From Methylococcales bacterium (lineage in GTDB: Bacteria; Pseudomonadota; Gammaproteobacteria; Methylococcales; Methylomonadaceae): DNA of 36,223 bases. Location: assembly GCA_028707085.1 (NCBI GenBank), contig JAQTUW010000027.1:1-36223 (forward strand). The letters run 5' to 3'. Shown one piece after another: positions 9,282-17,305 of the stretch; position 1 is the stretch's first letter; each line of letters opens with the position of its first letter. The notes beneath the pieces are model-generated. The model had not been told where the DNA came from and did not search any database. It saw only the letters and a program-made list of their open reading frames with translations. The translations under genes and the position numbers were made by a program.

Positions 9282-10361
9282 TTAATTCAGGATGGATGTA
9301 CCCTTGATCTGAACATAAACCGCCATGCCCGGCCACAGACCCAGTAGCGCGGCAGATTTGCGGGTGATGTGCGCCAGCAGCGGCTGATCGCCCACCTGCA
9401 GGCCGATGACGCTTTGCCCGGGCGTTTGCTCGCTGATGCCGGTGACGGTGGCGGGCAGAACGTTCAGAATGCTGGTGGCAGCGGGAGATTTAAGGACGAT
9501 ACTGACATCGCGGGCAAGGATTTGCACTCTCAGCGGCGTGCCGATGGCTGCGTCCAGTAGCGGCAGAACCAGCACGCCGCCGTTAAAGGCCACCCGGGTC
9601 AGGTAGTATTCAGCTTCGTGGCCGCTGACCCTGACCTGCCAGACCGATGCGGCATCCATGTCCTGAGCCAGTTGCGTATCCGAACGGCCCAGGGTTTCCG
9701 GCAGCGGGCCGCAGGCCTGCACCCTGCCTGCGGAGAGTATGACCAGTTGATCCGCCAGTTGCCCGGCTTCCTGCCGGGAATGGGTGACATACAGCACAGG
9801 TATGTTCAACTCGCGCTGCAACTGGCTGATGAAGGGCAGGATTTCCTGCTTTCTTTTGAAGTCCAGCGAAGCCAGCGGTTCGTCCATCAGCAGGATTTCT
9901 GGATTCAGAGCCAGCGCCCTGGCGATGGCGACCCGTTGTCGCTCGCCGCCGGACAGTTTGTCCGGCATCCTTTCCAACAGGTGTTCGATGCCCAACAGTT
10001 CCAGTATATGTTGCAGATCGGCGCTGGCGGCGGATTTTGCAATGCGTTTCAGGCCATATTGCAGGTTTCCGGCAACGCTAAGATGCGGAAATAGATTGGC
10101 TTCCTGAAACACATAGCCCAACGAGCGTTGGTAGGCTGGCAGGAACAGCTTGCGGCGGCTGTCCTCCCAAATATTGCCGTTGACTTCCAGATAGGCGTGC
10201 GGGGCGCGTTGCAGCCCGGCAATACAGCGTAGCAGCGTGGTTTTGCCCGATCCGGAATGACCAAACAGCACGGTAATGCCCGAACCCGGCAGGTTCAGAT
10301 CGACATCCAGTTGAAATTCGCCGTAATCAAGCTGAAAACGAGCACTAATCGGGTTTATCAT
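9282..10361 (-). CDS. modC: Molybdate ABC transporter ATP-binding protein ModC
   Basis: ATPase of the high-affinity molybdate importer, 359 residues, acting on the cytoplasmic face with ModB. Walker A is GHSGSGKTT (34-42), the Q-loop is VFQE (about 84-87), the signature is LSGGERQR (136-143), Walker B is ILLMDEP, the D-loop ASLD and the switch histidine is in VTHS. The C-terminal part (about 290-355) is a TOBE/Mop molybdate-binding domain. The start at the ATG of MINPISARF fits homologues better than the upstream GTG at 10400. It is the last mod gene. All catalytic motifs are intact, unlike the paralog at 12118-13293. Confidence 0.95.
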   Translation of the reverse strand: MINPISARFQLDYGEFQLDVDLNLPGSGITVLFGHSGSGKTTLLRCIAGLQRAPHAYLEVNGNIWEDSRRKLFLPAYQRSLGYVFQEANLFPHLSVAGNLQYGLKRIAKSAASADLQHILELLGIEHLLERMPDKLSGGERQRVAIARALALNPEILLMDEPLASLDFKRKQEILPFISQLQRELNIPVLYVTHSRQEAGQLADQLVILSAGRVQACGPLPETLGRSDTQLAQDMDAASVWQVRVSGHEAEYYLTRVAFNGGVLVLPLLDAAIGTPLRVQILARDVSIVLKSPAATSILNVLPATVTGISEQTPGQSVIGLQVGDQPLLAHITRKSAALLGLWPGMAVYVQIKGTSILN

Positions 10362-10481
10362 TTCAATCGGGCAGATCCGGGTTTTTGCCCCCGCTTTCAC
10401 CTGAGAGGTTATCCGAGAATAAAAACCGTAACGAGGTTTGGTTGTGAGGATTTAACGCTAAAGCCATGTCGAGCCTGTTCC

Positions 10482-11159
10482 TTAACGAGTCACTGCCTGG
10501 GGTTTGACGACAGTATAAAGGATCAGCAGCACGGCGAAGGAAAATAACAGCAGACCGCCGGCCAGCCAGTGGGCCTCCCGGTATTCCAGGGCTTCGACAT
10601 GATTGTAAATTTGTACCGAAACCACTCTGGTTTTATCGGGGATGTTGCCGCCCACCATCAGCACTACGCCAAATTCGCCGACGGTGTGGGCAAAACCCAG
10701 TATGGTGGCGGTCAGAAAACCGGGTTTCGCCAGCGGCAGCACCACGCTGAAAAAAGTATCCAGCGGACTGGCGCGCAAGGTGGCGGCTGCTTCCAGCGGT
10801 TTTTGGCCAATAGCGGCGAACGCGGTTTGCAGAGGTTGCACGACAAACGGCAAGGAATACAGTACCGAAGCGACCACCAGCCCGGCAAAGGTGAATGGCA
10901 GAGTGCCCACGCCCAGCCAGATGGTGAATTTACCGACTGGCCCGGCCGGCCCCATCAGCACCAGCAGGTAAAAACCCAGTACCGAGGGCGGCAGCACCAG
11001 CGGTAAGGCCACCAGCGCATTGACCCCGCCCTTCCAGGAAGAACGGGTGATCGTCAGCCACCATGCCAGCGGCGTACCTAGCAGCAGCATGAATACCGTG
11101 GCAAGGCTGGCCACCTTAAAAGTGAGTAGCAGTGTTTCGAGGTCGGCCTGCGTGATCAT
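10482..11159 (-). CDS. modB: Molybdate ABC transporter permease ModB
   Basis: Inner-membrane permease subunit, 225 residues with about five hydrophobic segments. The EAA loop that contacts the ATPase is seen as [14 protein letters not shown] (about 125-138), and the [14 protein letters not shown] segment is characteristic of ModB. The chosen start is the ATG of [14 protein letters not shown]; a TTG two codons earlier is also possible. It lies between modA and modC in the same direction, with a 61-base gap from modA and a 120-base gap to modC. Confidence 0.95.
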   Translation of the reverse strand: MITQADLETLLLTFKVASLATVFMLLLGTPLAWWLTITRSSWKGGVNALVALPLVLPPSVLGFYLLVLMGPAGPVGKFTIWLGVGTLPFTFAGLVVASVLYSLPFVVQPLQTAFAAIGQKPLEAAATLRASPLDTFFSVVLPLAKPGFLTATILGFAHTVGEFGVVLMVGGNIPDKTRVVSVQIYNHVEALEYREAHWLAGGLLLFSFAVLLILYTVVKPQAVTR

Positions 11160-11220
11160 GCCCAAACCACGCAGCCTGCTGTTGTCGGCATCACGAATTT
11201 TGCACTAATCTGGATACGCT

Positions 11221-11985
11221 CTATTCGGCCAGACCGTAGCCGTATTTTTTGATGATGGCCAGCGCCGGCGGCGATTTTAAAAATTCCAGCAACGCGACGG
11301 CCGCCGGATTTTCCGCGCCGGATTTCAATAATATCGCATCCTGGCGGATAGGGTTATACAGACTTTCCGGCACGATCCAGGCGGAACCCCGGCTGATTTT
11401 GCCGTCCTCCAGCACTTGCGACAAGGCTACAAAGCCCAGTTCCGCATTGCCGGTACTAACGAATTCGTAGGTTTGGGCAATGTTTTCGCCCTGCACGAAT
11501 AAAGGTCGCAGCTTGTCGAGCAACTTGAGGTTTGCCAGCAGATCCATGGCCGCCGCACCATAAGGGGCCAGCTTGGGATCGGCCAGAGCCAGATGTTTGA
11601 AGCCGCCTTTGTTGAGGATCTGGCCTTCGCTATCGACATAACCCTCCATGGCAGACCACAACACCAGTTTGCCGAGCGCATAGGTGAAACGACTGCCGGC
11701 GACGGCGAGATCGGATTGTTCCAGCTTGGCGGGATTTTTATCGTCCGCGGACAGGAATACGTCAAACGGCGCGCCATTTTCCAGTTGCGCGACAAATTTG
11801 CCGGAAGAGCCGAATGAAAGCTTTGCGCTATGTCCGCTGGCTTTTTCAAATTCGGCGGCAATTTCATTCATGGGCTTGGTGAAGTTGGCGGCCACGGCCA
11901 CAACCGTGCTGCCTGCCTGAGCAATGGCGCTGATTGCCAGCAGAGTTGTTATCAGCAGCAAACGGTTCAGGGTGTGTTTCAGCAT
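11221..11985 (-). CDS. modA: Molybdate-binding periplasmic protein ModA
   Basis: Periplasmic solute-binding protein delivering molybdate (or tungstate) to ModBC, 254 residues. It has a clear Sec signal peptide (about 1-24, ending AQAG). ModA signatures are VAVAANFTKPMNEI, SFGSSGKFVAQLENGAPFDVFLSAD and the AxAPYGxAA-like LADPKLAPYGAAAMD. Serines in the SSGK segment are expected oxyanion ligands by homology. A GGAG sequence lies six bases before the ATG. It is the third gene of the modG-modC2-modA-modB-modC operon. Confidence 0.96.
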   Translation of the reverse strand: MLKHTLNRLLLITTLLAISAIAQAGSTVVAVAANFTKPMNEIAAEFEKASGHSAKLSFGSSGKFVAQLENGAPFDVFLSADDKNPAKLEQSDLAVAGSRFTYALGKLVLWSAMEGYVDSEGQILNKGGFKHLALADPKLAPYGAAAMDLLANLKLLDKLRPLFVQGENIAQTYEFVSTGNAELGFVALSQVLEDGKISRGSAWIVPESLYNPIRQDAILLKSGAENPAAVALLEFLKSPPALAIIKKYGYGLAE

Positions 11986-12117
11986 GTATTTCTCCGCTAG
12001 AGATTGAAGGGGGCAGTACGGTTGGTGGATCAGAGGCAGGGTTGGTAGTTCGCCAGACTATTCAGGTATGGAAGCCCTAGCCGGCAAAAAAGTCGGCCAA
12101 TGCCGATTTGCAGGTTT

Positions 12118-13293
12118 TCATATCATGGCCCGGCCCGCCATGGCGGCTGCGCTGAGGTAATAATAACCATCGCCATGATTGACCACCCGCTGATAAGGCA
12201 GGCTGTCCAGTTCGGAAAGATAGACGATGGCATGGGTTTTAATCAGGCAGTAGACAGTATCGCCTTCCCGCAGGGCCATGTTCTGATACGCACCGGGAGT
12301 GATTTCCACCAGCAGGGCCGCGCCGCAATCGATCTGGACGATCATGCTTTCGCCGCCGATGCTGGGTATCAGCGCACAAATACGGCCCTTGATCTGATTC
12401 TGGATGGAGATACCGTCTATGTAATGGCGCGACAGGGCAATGTCGTTGGCGCGAATGGAAACCTGAGTTTGCGCGCCTAGCGCTAACTGCGGACGCAAGG
12501 GTAGCGCCAGCGGCAGGCCGAAGCTGTCCGCCATGCTGCAGCCCAGGATTTTATCATGGCGGCGAATGTTGACCGGCAGGATATTGTCTATCTGGCGTAT
12601 GCCCAGATAACTTAACAGATCCTGCTGTTTGGCGACTTCGCGCAACGATCCGCTACGCACGATCTTGCCTTGCTCAAGCAGGATCAGTTGATCGGTTAAA
12701 TCCAGTATTTCCCCCAACGACTGGCTGGCATACATGACTGGCAGGCCGAACTCTTCCTGCAAACGCTTCAGGATGGGCAATAGCTGCCCTCGGTAGGCAT
12801 TGCCTATGGCGGCGAAAGTCTCGTCCAGCAACAGAATTTTAGGCGATTTCAGCAGTGCGCGCGCCAGCGCAACCCGCTGCCGTTCGCCATCCGCCAGCAA
12901 TGCCACGGACTGATCGAGAACCGGCCCAAGCTCCAGCAGACCGATTAGATAATCCAGCTTGAACAGTCGGCGCTGCCTGAGCGTACGGTTATAGGCGGCG
13001 GTCAGGTTGTCGCGCACGGTTTCCGTGGAATCGGCGCAGTCTCTCTGCAACACCGCGCCGATGGGTCGCTGTTCGCGCGGCATGAGTATGCCCTTGCGGC
13101 TATCGAACAGGATCTTGCCGTCCAGCACGATATGTCCGCTTTGCGGCTGAATGACCCCGGCTATCAGATTGAGAATGGTGCTTTTGCCTGCGCCGGATTT
13201 GCCGTATAAGCCAACGCTGGTTTCGTTGACCGACAGTTGCGTAGTGAGATCAAAATGTCCCCTGCGCAGTTTTACATTCATATCCAGCAGCAT
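12118..13293 (-). CDS. ModC-like ABC ATPase with degenerate catalytic motifs
   Basis: A second ModC-family protein, 391 residues, between modG and modA. Walker A is intact (GKSGAGKST), as are the Q-loop glutamine (AVLQRD) and the DE of Walker B (ILLLDET). Other motifs deviate: the signature is LADGERQR rather than LSGGE, the DEP is DET, the D-loop is FAAIG with no aspartate, and the H-loop has Q (YASQS) where the switch histidine is expected. A TOBE-like C-terminal domain and a roughly 40-residue tail follow. The start is the ATG at 13293, with GAGG five to eight bases upstream. It may have impaired ATP hydrolysis and a regulatory or storage role, or serve a different oxyanion; that is inference. 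Confidence 0.85.
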   Translation of the reverse strand: MLLDMNVKLRRGHFDLTTQLSVNETSVGLYGKSGAGKSTILNLIAGVIQPQSGHIVLDGKILFDSRKGILMPREQRPIGAVLQRDCADSTETVRDNLTAAYNRTLRQRRLFKLDYLIGLLELGPVLDQSVALLADGERQRVALARALLKSPKILLLDETFAAIGNAYRGQLLPILKRLQEEFGLPVMYASQSLGEILDLTDQLILLEQGKIVRSGSLREVAKQQDLLSYLGIRQIDNILPVNIRRHDKILGCSMADSFGLPLALPLRPQLALGAQTQVSIRANDIALSRHYIDGISIQNQIKGRICALIPSIGGESMIVQIDCGAALLVEITPGAYQNMALREGDTVYCLIKTHAIVYLSELDSLPYQRVVNHGDGYYYLSAAAMAGRAMI

Positions 13294-13352
13294 GACAATC
13301 CTCATTCAAAACCGGCAGGCCGCCAGCCACTGGCGGCCTGCCGGTAACATTA

Positions 13353-13781
13353 TTAAGCCGGCACGGCCAAAAGCACCGCGCTGGCTTTAAACACGGCAGT
13401 GGCTGACTGGCCCTTGCGCAAACCCAGCGCCTCTACGCTATCATTGGTAACTGTGGCGGCGAGTTTTTCGCCACCTTTTAATTCGATATCGACTTCCGCA
13501 TTGACCGGCCCATGTTTGACATCGGCTACTGTACCCAGCAATTGATTACGCGCCGAAATTTTATAGCCGCCAAAATCGGAAACGATAATGATTTGCGGTG
13601 CCTTGACTAGGGCAATGACCCTCAGCCCTTCCTTGATCGCCAGTGTTTCCACGGATTCCCTGGTGACGGAAGCCACCACAACTTCGCCGCCGCTTAAACC
13701 GACATGCACTTCCGCATTGACAGCACCGATTCGGACTTCCACCACACTGCCGCTAAACTGATTACGCGCACTTGTTTTCAT
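13353..13781 (-). CDS. modG: Molybdate-binding di-Mop protein ModG
   Basis: A 142-residue cytosolic protein made of two Mop (molbindin) domains, about residues 1-68 and 72-140. Each begins with (K)xSARNQ(F/L)xG and contains VNAEV and GGE. The length equals that of known ModG proteins, which assemble as trimers that bind several molybdate ions for storage or homeostasis. AGAGG eight bases upstream supports the start. It is the first gene of the minus-strand mod operon, and the two-domain pattern recurs at the C-terminus of ModE encoded divergently. Confidence 0.93.
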   Translation of the reverse strand: MKTSARNQFSGSVVEVRIGAVNAEVHVGLSGGEVVVASVTRESVETLAIKEGLRVIALVKAPQIIIVSDFGGYKISARNQLLGTVADVKHGPVNAEVDIELKGGEKLAATVTNDSVEALGLRKGQSATAVFKASAVLLAVPA

Positions 13782-13814
13782 AATAAATACCTCTTTGCTC
13801 GGTTGAATGATGCT

Positions 13815-13843
13815 ATATCATACATCCAATCAGAACATATCAT
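13815..13843. repeat. ATATCAT direct repeat upstream of modG
   Basis: Two identical ATATCAT heptamers (13815-13821 and 13837-13843) are spaced 22 bases apart, about two helical turns, just upstream of the modG start. They could be a regulator site or overlap the modG promoter; this A/T-rich motif could also be chance. Confidence 0.3.
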
Positions 13844-13887
13844 TTATCTAATGCCTTTCATTTTTTAATTAAATCGATTAACAAAAA

Positions 13888-13926
13888 CCTTCGTTAGTCC
13901 CGAGATTACCGAAGGCTGTTTTTTCA
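13888..13926 (+). terminator. Terminator-like hairpin with T-run, no upstream gene
   Basis: CCTTCG (13888-13893) pairs with CGAAGG (13910-13915) and is followed on the plus strand by CTGTTTTTT. This looks like an intrinsic terminator, but no plus-strand gene lies upstream: modG is on the opposite strand. The stem is only 6 bp with a 16-base loop. It could insulate modE from antisense transcription, or end a small RNA. Confidence 0.35.
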
Positions 13927-14036
13927 GGCTGCCCTAAAGTTTTGCTATTTGGGAATTGGCAACATACCTTAGAATAAGGATGGAGCTGACCGTCCCTATT
14001 CGTTTACCGCACGATTCAGTTGCCTGTAGTATATTT

Positions 14037-14060
14037 CGTTGTATATAAATGTAAACAACG
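14037..14060. promoter_or_regulatory. ModE-type operator
   Basis: An inverted repeat, TTTCGTTGT (14034-14042) / ACAACGAAA (14055-14063), contains a 24-base core from CGTTGTAT to AAACAACG. The E. coli ModE operator of modABC has the same geometry: CGTTATAT, eight bases, ACATAACG, 24 bases in all. The site lies 86 bases upstream of modE and about 250 upstream of modG, in the divergent region, so it could repress the mod operon, modE, or both when molybdate is plentiful. The site call is by similarity of layout, not tested. Confidence 0.7.
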
Positions 14061-14145
14061 AAATAATGAAATAATCCGTTTCCAAATACGAAACAATCCT
14101 GACGGGCGGGCGGCTTTATCCCGTTAAAAATTGAGAAGTGAAAAT

Positions 14146-14961
14146 ATGTCAAAGAAATCCAATGTCTATCGTTCTTCAGCATGGGTGCAGGGCGACATCA
14201 GGCTGGCCGGCGCGCTGGACAGCCGCATGATAGGTCTGTTACGGGCTATCGACGCCACCGGCTCCATCAATCAGGCGGCCAAACAGGCCGGCCTGAGCTA
14301 TAAAGGCGCCTGGCAGATGATAGAACGCGCCAACAATTTTTCGCCCAAAGTGCTTGTCAGCACCGCAACCGGCGGCGTCAACGGCGGCGGCACCAGCCTG
14401 ACCAGCGCCGGGCGGGCCTTGCTGGAACTGTTTACCCGAATCGAACAGCAGCACAATGCCTTTTTGCAGAATGTCAATCAGATGCTGGAAGCAGACACTG
14501 AAATGCTGCTGCTGTTAAAACCTTTAACCATTAAAACCAGCGCCACCAACCAGTTGTTCGGAACCGTCTCCGCCATTCATTGCGGCGCGGTTAATGCCGA
14601 AGTCGCCGTGCAATTAAAAGGCGGCGAACAAATTGTGGCGTCTTTGGCCTTGACCGAACTGTCAGCGCTAGGGCTTGACCCAGGTCAGCCGGTACTAATG
14701 CTGATCAATAGCCCGGAAATCAGCCTGATGACCGATACCAGCGGCTTTCGGCTGTCCGCCCGCAACCATCTACAAGGCACGGTCATCCGCGTACATCAGG
14801 ACGCAGTGGATTGCGAAGTGGCCATCCGCCTGCCGGGTGACGACAGCATAGTCGCCTCGCTTACCCGGATCAGCGCAGCCGCCCTGGATTTGAGACCGGG
14901 CGTGGCCGTTAACGCCATCTTTAAAAGCAACGCCGTGATGATTGCCGCCAACAACAATTAA
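14146..14961 (+). CDS. modE: Molybdate-responsive transcriptional regulator ModE
   Basis: DNA-binding regulator, 271 residues. The N-terminal winged helix-turn-helix (about 15-115) shows the ModE signature RLLxAIDxTGSINQAAKxAGLSYKGAWQMI-like segment and GGVNGGGTSLTSAG. The C-terminal half has two Mop domains (about 128-195 and 200-268), each starting with (K/R)xSAxNxLxGTV. In known ModE, molybdate binding to these promotes operator binding and repression of the transporter operon. The start is the ATG of MSKKSNVY with GAGAAG upstream; five more codons are open. It is divergent from modG, with a matching operator between them. Confidence 0.96.
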   Translation: MSKKSNVYRSSAWVQGDIRLAGALDSRMIGLLRAIDATGSINQAAKQAGLSYKGAWQMIERANNFSPKVLVSTATGGVNGGGTSLTSAGRALLELFTRIEQQHNAFLQNVNQMLEADTEMLLLLKPLTIKTSATNQLFGTVSAIHCGAVNAEVAVQLKGGEQIVASLALTELSALGLDPGQPVLMLINSPEISLMTDTSGFRLSARNHLQGTVIRVHQDAVDCEVAIRLPGDDSIVASLTRISAAALDLRPGVAVNAIFKSNAVMIAANNN

Positions 14962-14980
14962 ATCCGCTCTGCCACCACCT

Positions 14981-15490
14981 TCAGGGTAGCGGATTGGCCT
15001 GCAAAAACCGATGAATTTTATCGGCCATGGCTCTGGCGGCGTGCTGACTGACTTTGTGATGATTGCCCTTGAGTTCAATATCAAAATTGGCGACCTGAGC
15101 GCGGTTTTTTACATTAACCAGATGCACCATTAAATAGGAATACAAAAAGCTGGGTTTGCTGTGCTGTCCGACCACCACCCAGTCCGCGCCAGCCTGTGCG
15201 CCCAAGTCGGCGGCCAGATCCCCAAAGCGAAACAGATAGCCGAATCCCGGATTGGCATCTGCCTGCTCCGCCGTGTCAACGGTAACGATTCGGTAATCGC
15301 CTGCCTGACTGAGCGCCGCCTCCAGCAAGGGGCGAAAGGATGCTGTGCGCTGCCGCTCCTGAATGGTATTGGGCAGACTGGTGATGTCGTTCAGCTCGAA
15401 ATCCAGCACGGCAATGCCCGGCGCCGTCAGACCGATTCGACTGCACAACATCAGCGCCAGGCATACGACGGCAAGTTTTGGCTTATGCAT
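14981..15490 (-). CDS. Exported DUF2380/DUF3280-like protein
   Basis: A 169-residue exported protein. The signal peptide covers about residues 1-23 (MHKPKLAVVCLALML...). The mature part begins GIAVLDFELNDITSLPN and contains AGADWVVVGQ and a terminal basic helix. The xAVxDFELxD opening and the AGADxxVxGxxxKxSxxxxxxxxxxxD(V) pattern recall the DUF2380/DUF3280 families of periplasmic proteins with a TolB-N-like fold. The function is unknown. Its ATG overlaps the stop region of a small upstream ORF, so translation is probably coupled. A two-component system lies divergently beyond. Confidence 0.7.
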   Translation of the reverse strand: MHKPKLAVVCLALMLCSRIGLTAPGIAVLDFELNDITSLPNTIQERQRTASFRPLLEAALSQAGDYRIVTVDTAEQADANPGFGYLFRFGDLAADLGAQAGADWVVVGQHSKPSFLYSYLMVHLVNVKNRAQVANFDIELKGNHHKVSQHAARAMADKIHRFLQANPLP

Positions 15491-15614
15491 GTTGCAACGC
15501 CTGTTCCAAACCTTGCATGCCTTCGGTCGATATGTCACGGATCAATACCGGCGGATTTGCCGAGCAATTTTCAGCGGGTCGCCAGCCTGTGCGCCACTTT
15601 TTTTCTTCTATCAT
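15483..15614 (-). CDS. Small hypothetical protein, coupled to DUF3280-like gene
   Basis: A 43-codon frame starting MIEEKKWRTGWRPAENC, with GGAG nine bases upstream of the ATG. An alternative in-frame ATG at 15629 would add five residues. Its TAA overlaps the ATG of the downstream DUF2380/DUF3280-like gene (within ATGCATAA), the kind of overlap seen between co-translated genes. No family is recognised; there is one cysteine and no signal peptide or membrane segment. It may be a real small protein or a leader ORF controlling its neighbour. Confidence 0.45.
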   Translation of the reverse strand: MIEEKKWRTGWRPAENCSANPPVLIRDISTEGMQGLEQALQHA

Positions 15615-15946
15615 GTGATTTATCTCCATCGCCATTGTCTGATTGCCGGATGAAGAATAGCGGATCGGCCATTTCCGGTAAACCGATGTTTGCCTGCGAA
15701 ATCCGGGCAATTTGCCCGCTTGCCGGCAACCGGCTTCTCAGGCGGCAGATAAGGCGCTTAAAATAAGGCTGACCGATTTGACACAGACTCCGAGGAACCT
15801 CGGCCTTAGCGCGGCCGAATGGCTTCTCTCCAGCGCAGCCCAAGGTCTCAGCGAACGGTAGATCATTGCTTTACAAAAGCCTACGTTCGCACCAAGCTCG
15901 TTGAAGTGCGGTTTTTGAAGTTCCAGCAGATAATCAGAGACTGATC
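15615..15946. other. Divergent intergenic region before histidine kinase gene
   Basis: This 332-base region separates the leftward small ORF/DUF3280-like pair from the rightward kinase gene. It holds the 40-base inverted repeat at 15851-15890. A 90-codon frame on the minus strand (15571-15843) has no recognisable features and is probably not coding. No clear -35/-10 or sigma-54 promoter was found. Confidence 0.4.
15851..15890. repeat. Nested inverted repeat upstream of histidine kinase
   Basis: GCGAACGGTAG (15851-15861) pairs with CTACGTTCGC (15881-15890), 10 bp with one bulged G. Inside it a second stem, GCTTT/AAAGC with a 3-base loop, can form. It lies 57 bases before the kinase start. It could be an operator or an RNA structure in the leader; there is no T-run to call it a terminator. 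Confidence 0.5.
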
Positions 15947-17305
15947 ATGAATTTAAAATGGCATTTGCTGTACCGCATTACTTTTACCGGGATGTTTTGT
16001 CTGCTGACCTGTGTCGCTTATCTGCTTTATCAAACCGACCAGCAGGCCAGACTGCACAGCGTGGCGCTCGCCGAATCACTGCACAAACAGCTTGAATTCC
16101 AGTTGTTGCGCATCAATACCGGCATCGGACAAACCAACCCGTTCCCCGACTTTGAATTATGGAAACAGAACAACAATATCAGCGGCATATGCATTTCGTT
16201 CCAGCCGGCGGAGGGCGGCCATGGCCGCAGCCTGTGCAATGGCGAACAAATGGCTGACACGATTGTACCTGCCGGCTTTGAATATCTGTATAAATTGCTG
16301 TTCACACCCGGCGCGGCGATAACCCGTCCGGTCAGCTTCAATGGCCGCATTAAAGGCGTCGTGTCTGTCACGCCCAGTGCAACAATGGAAATAGCCAGCG
16401 CCTGGGAGCAAATTCAGGCCCTATCCGGGCTGTCGGTACTGACAATCGCATTTGTCTGTCTGCTGGTTTATCTGAATATCAGCCGCGCCTTGCGGCCTGC
16501 CGGCATCATCGTCGATGGTCTGGCCCGTATGCAGACCGGCAATCTGGACTGGCGACTGCCGGCTTTCGAGGTAAAAGAGTGGCGGCAAACCGCCGCTGCA
16601 ATCAATCAACTGGCGGCATCCCAGCAATTGCTGCTGGATGAGCGGCAAAGACTGGCCGTCCGACTAATGCATTTGCAGGAAGATGAACGGCGTTTCTTAT
16701 GCCGGGAATTGCATGATGAATTCGGTCAGTGTCTGGCGGCCATCAATGCTGTCGCAGCCTCCATCGCCCAAACGGCGCAGCAGCAGTGCCCTGATCTGAT
16801 TCAGGAAGTCTCAACCATCCGTCGTATTACCCTGCATATGCTGCAAGCGGTACACGGTATGCTCGGCCGCCTGCGCCCGGCCGAGCTGGATGAGCTGGGT
16901 CTGGCCTCCAGTCTCGAATGCCTGATACGCGGCTGGCAAAGCCTGAAGCCTGCCGGCACGATCTATCGACTGACCATAAACGGCGATTGCGGCAGATTGC
17001 CGGAAGCAGCGGCCATGGCGCTCTACCGGATCACCCAAGAATGTCTGACCAATATCAGTAGACATGCCCGGGCGGCCAATGCGTCCGTCAGTCTGGATAT
17101 TCACTGCGATGCGGCCTGCCTGACGGTAGCGGATGACGGGCTTGCCGACAGCCTGCCGTTCGCCGACCGGAATGGGGTGGGGCTGATCGGTATACGCGAA
17201 CGTCTGGCGGCTCTGCATGGCGTCCTGGAGCTGACGATCGTTCAGCCGCACGGCCTGGCGGTCAAAATCCGGCTACCGCTTGCCGATACGCAGCCAGATT
17301 TATGA
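15947..17305 (+). CDS. Membrane sensor histidine kinase, NarX/UhpB type
   Basis: A 452-residue inner-membrane sensor kinase. A first membrane segment (about 9-28), a periplasmic sensing region of about 130 residues and a second membrane segment (about 158-177) precede a HAMP-like linker (about 178-230). The HisKA_3 dimerisation/phosphoacceptor site is H256 in ERRFLCRELHDEFGQ. The HATPase domain has the N-box ITQECLTNISRHA and the GVGLIGIRERLAALHG motif. The periplasmic part has two cysteines (CISFQP and SLCNGE) and no named sensor domain. It overlaps its response regulator gene by four bases (ATGA). The stimulus is unknown. Confidence 0.9.
   Translation: MNLKWHLLYRITFTGMFCLLTCVAYLLYQTDQQARLHSVALAESLHKQLEFQLLRINTGIGQTNPFPDFELWKQNNNISGICISFQPAEGGHGRSLCNGEQMADTIVPAGFEYLYKLLFTPGAAITRPVSFNGRIKGVVSVTPSATMEIASAWEQIQALSGLSVLTIAFVCLLVYLNISRALRPAGIIVDGLARMQTGNLDWRLPAFEVKEWRQTAAAINQLAASQQLLLDERQRLAVRLMHLQEDERRFLCRELHDEFGQCLAAINAVAASIAQTAQQQCPDLIQEVSTIRRITLHMLQAVHGMLGRLRPAELDELGLASSLECLIRGWQSLKPAGTIYRLTINGDCGRLPEAAAMALYRITQECLTNISRHARAANASVSLDIHCDAACLTVADDGLADSLPFADRNGVGLIGIRERLAALHGVLELTIVQPHGLAVKIRLPLADTQPDL

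Noticed and set aside
9144-9347. Plus-strand frame of 67 codons with a possible ribosome-binding site, overlapping the modC 3' end
   Set aside because: It runs antisense into the conserved C-terminus of ModC and its product has no recognisable features.
13895-13909. Similarity between the modG-upstream hairpin loop (AGTCCCGAGATTACC) and the nifD leader (AGTCGGGAGATTACC near 30187)
   Set aside because: Fourteen or so matches in a window of this size are expected many times by chance, and the surrounding sequence does not match.
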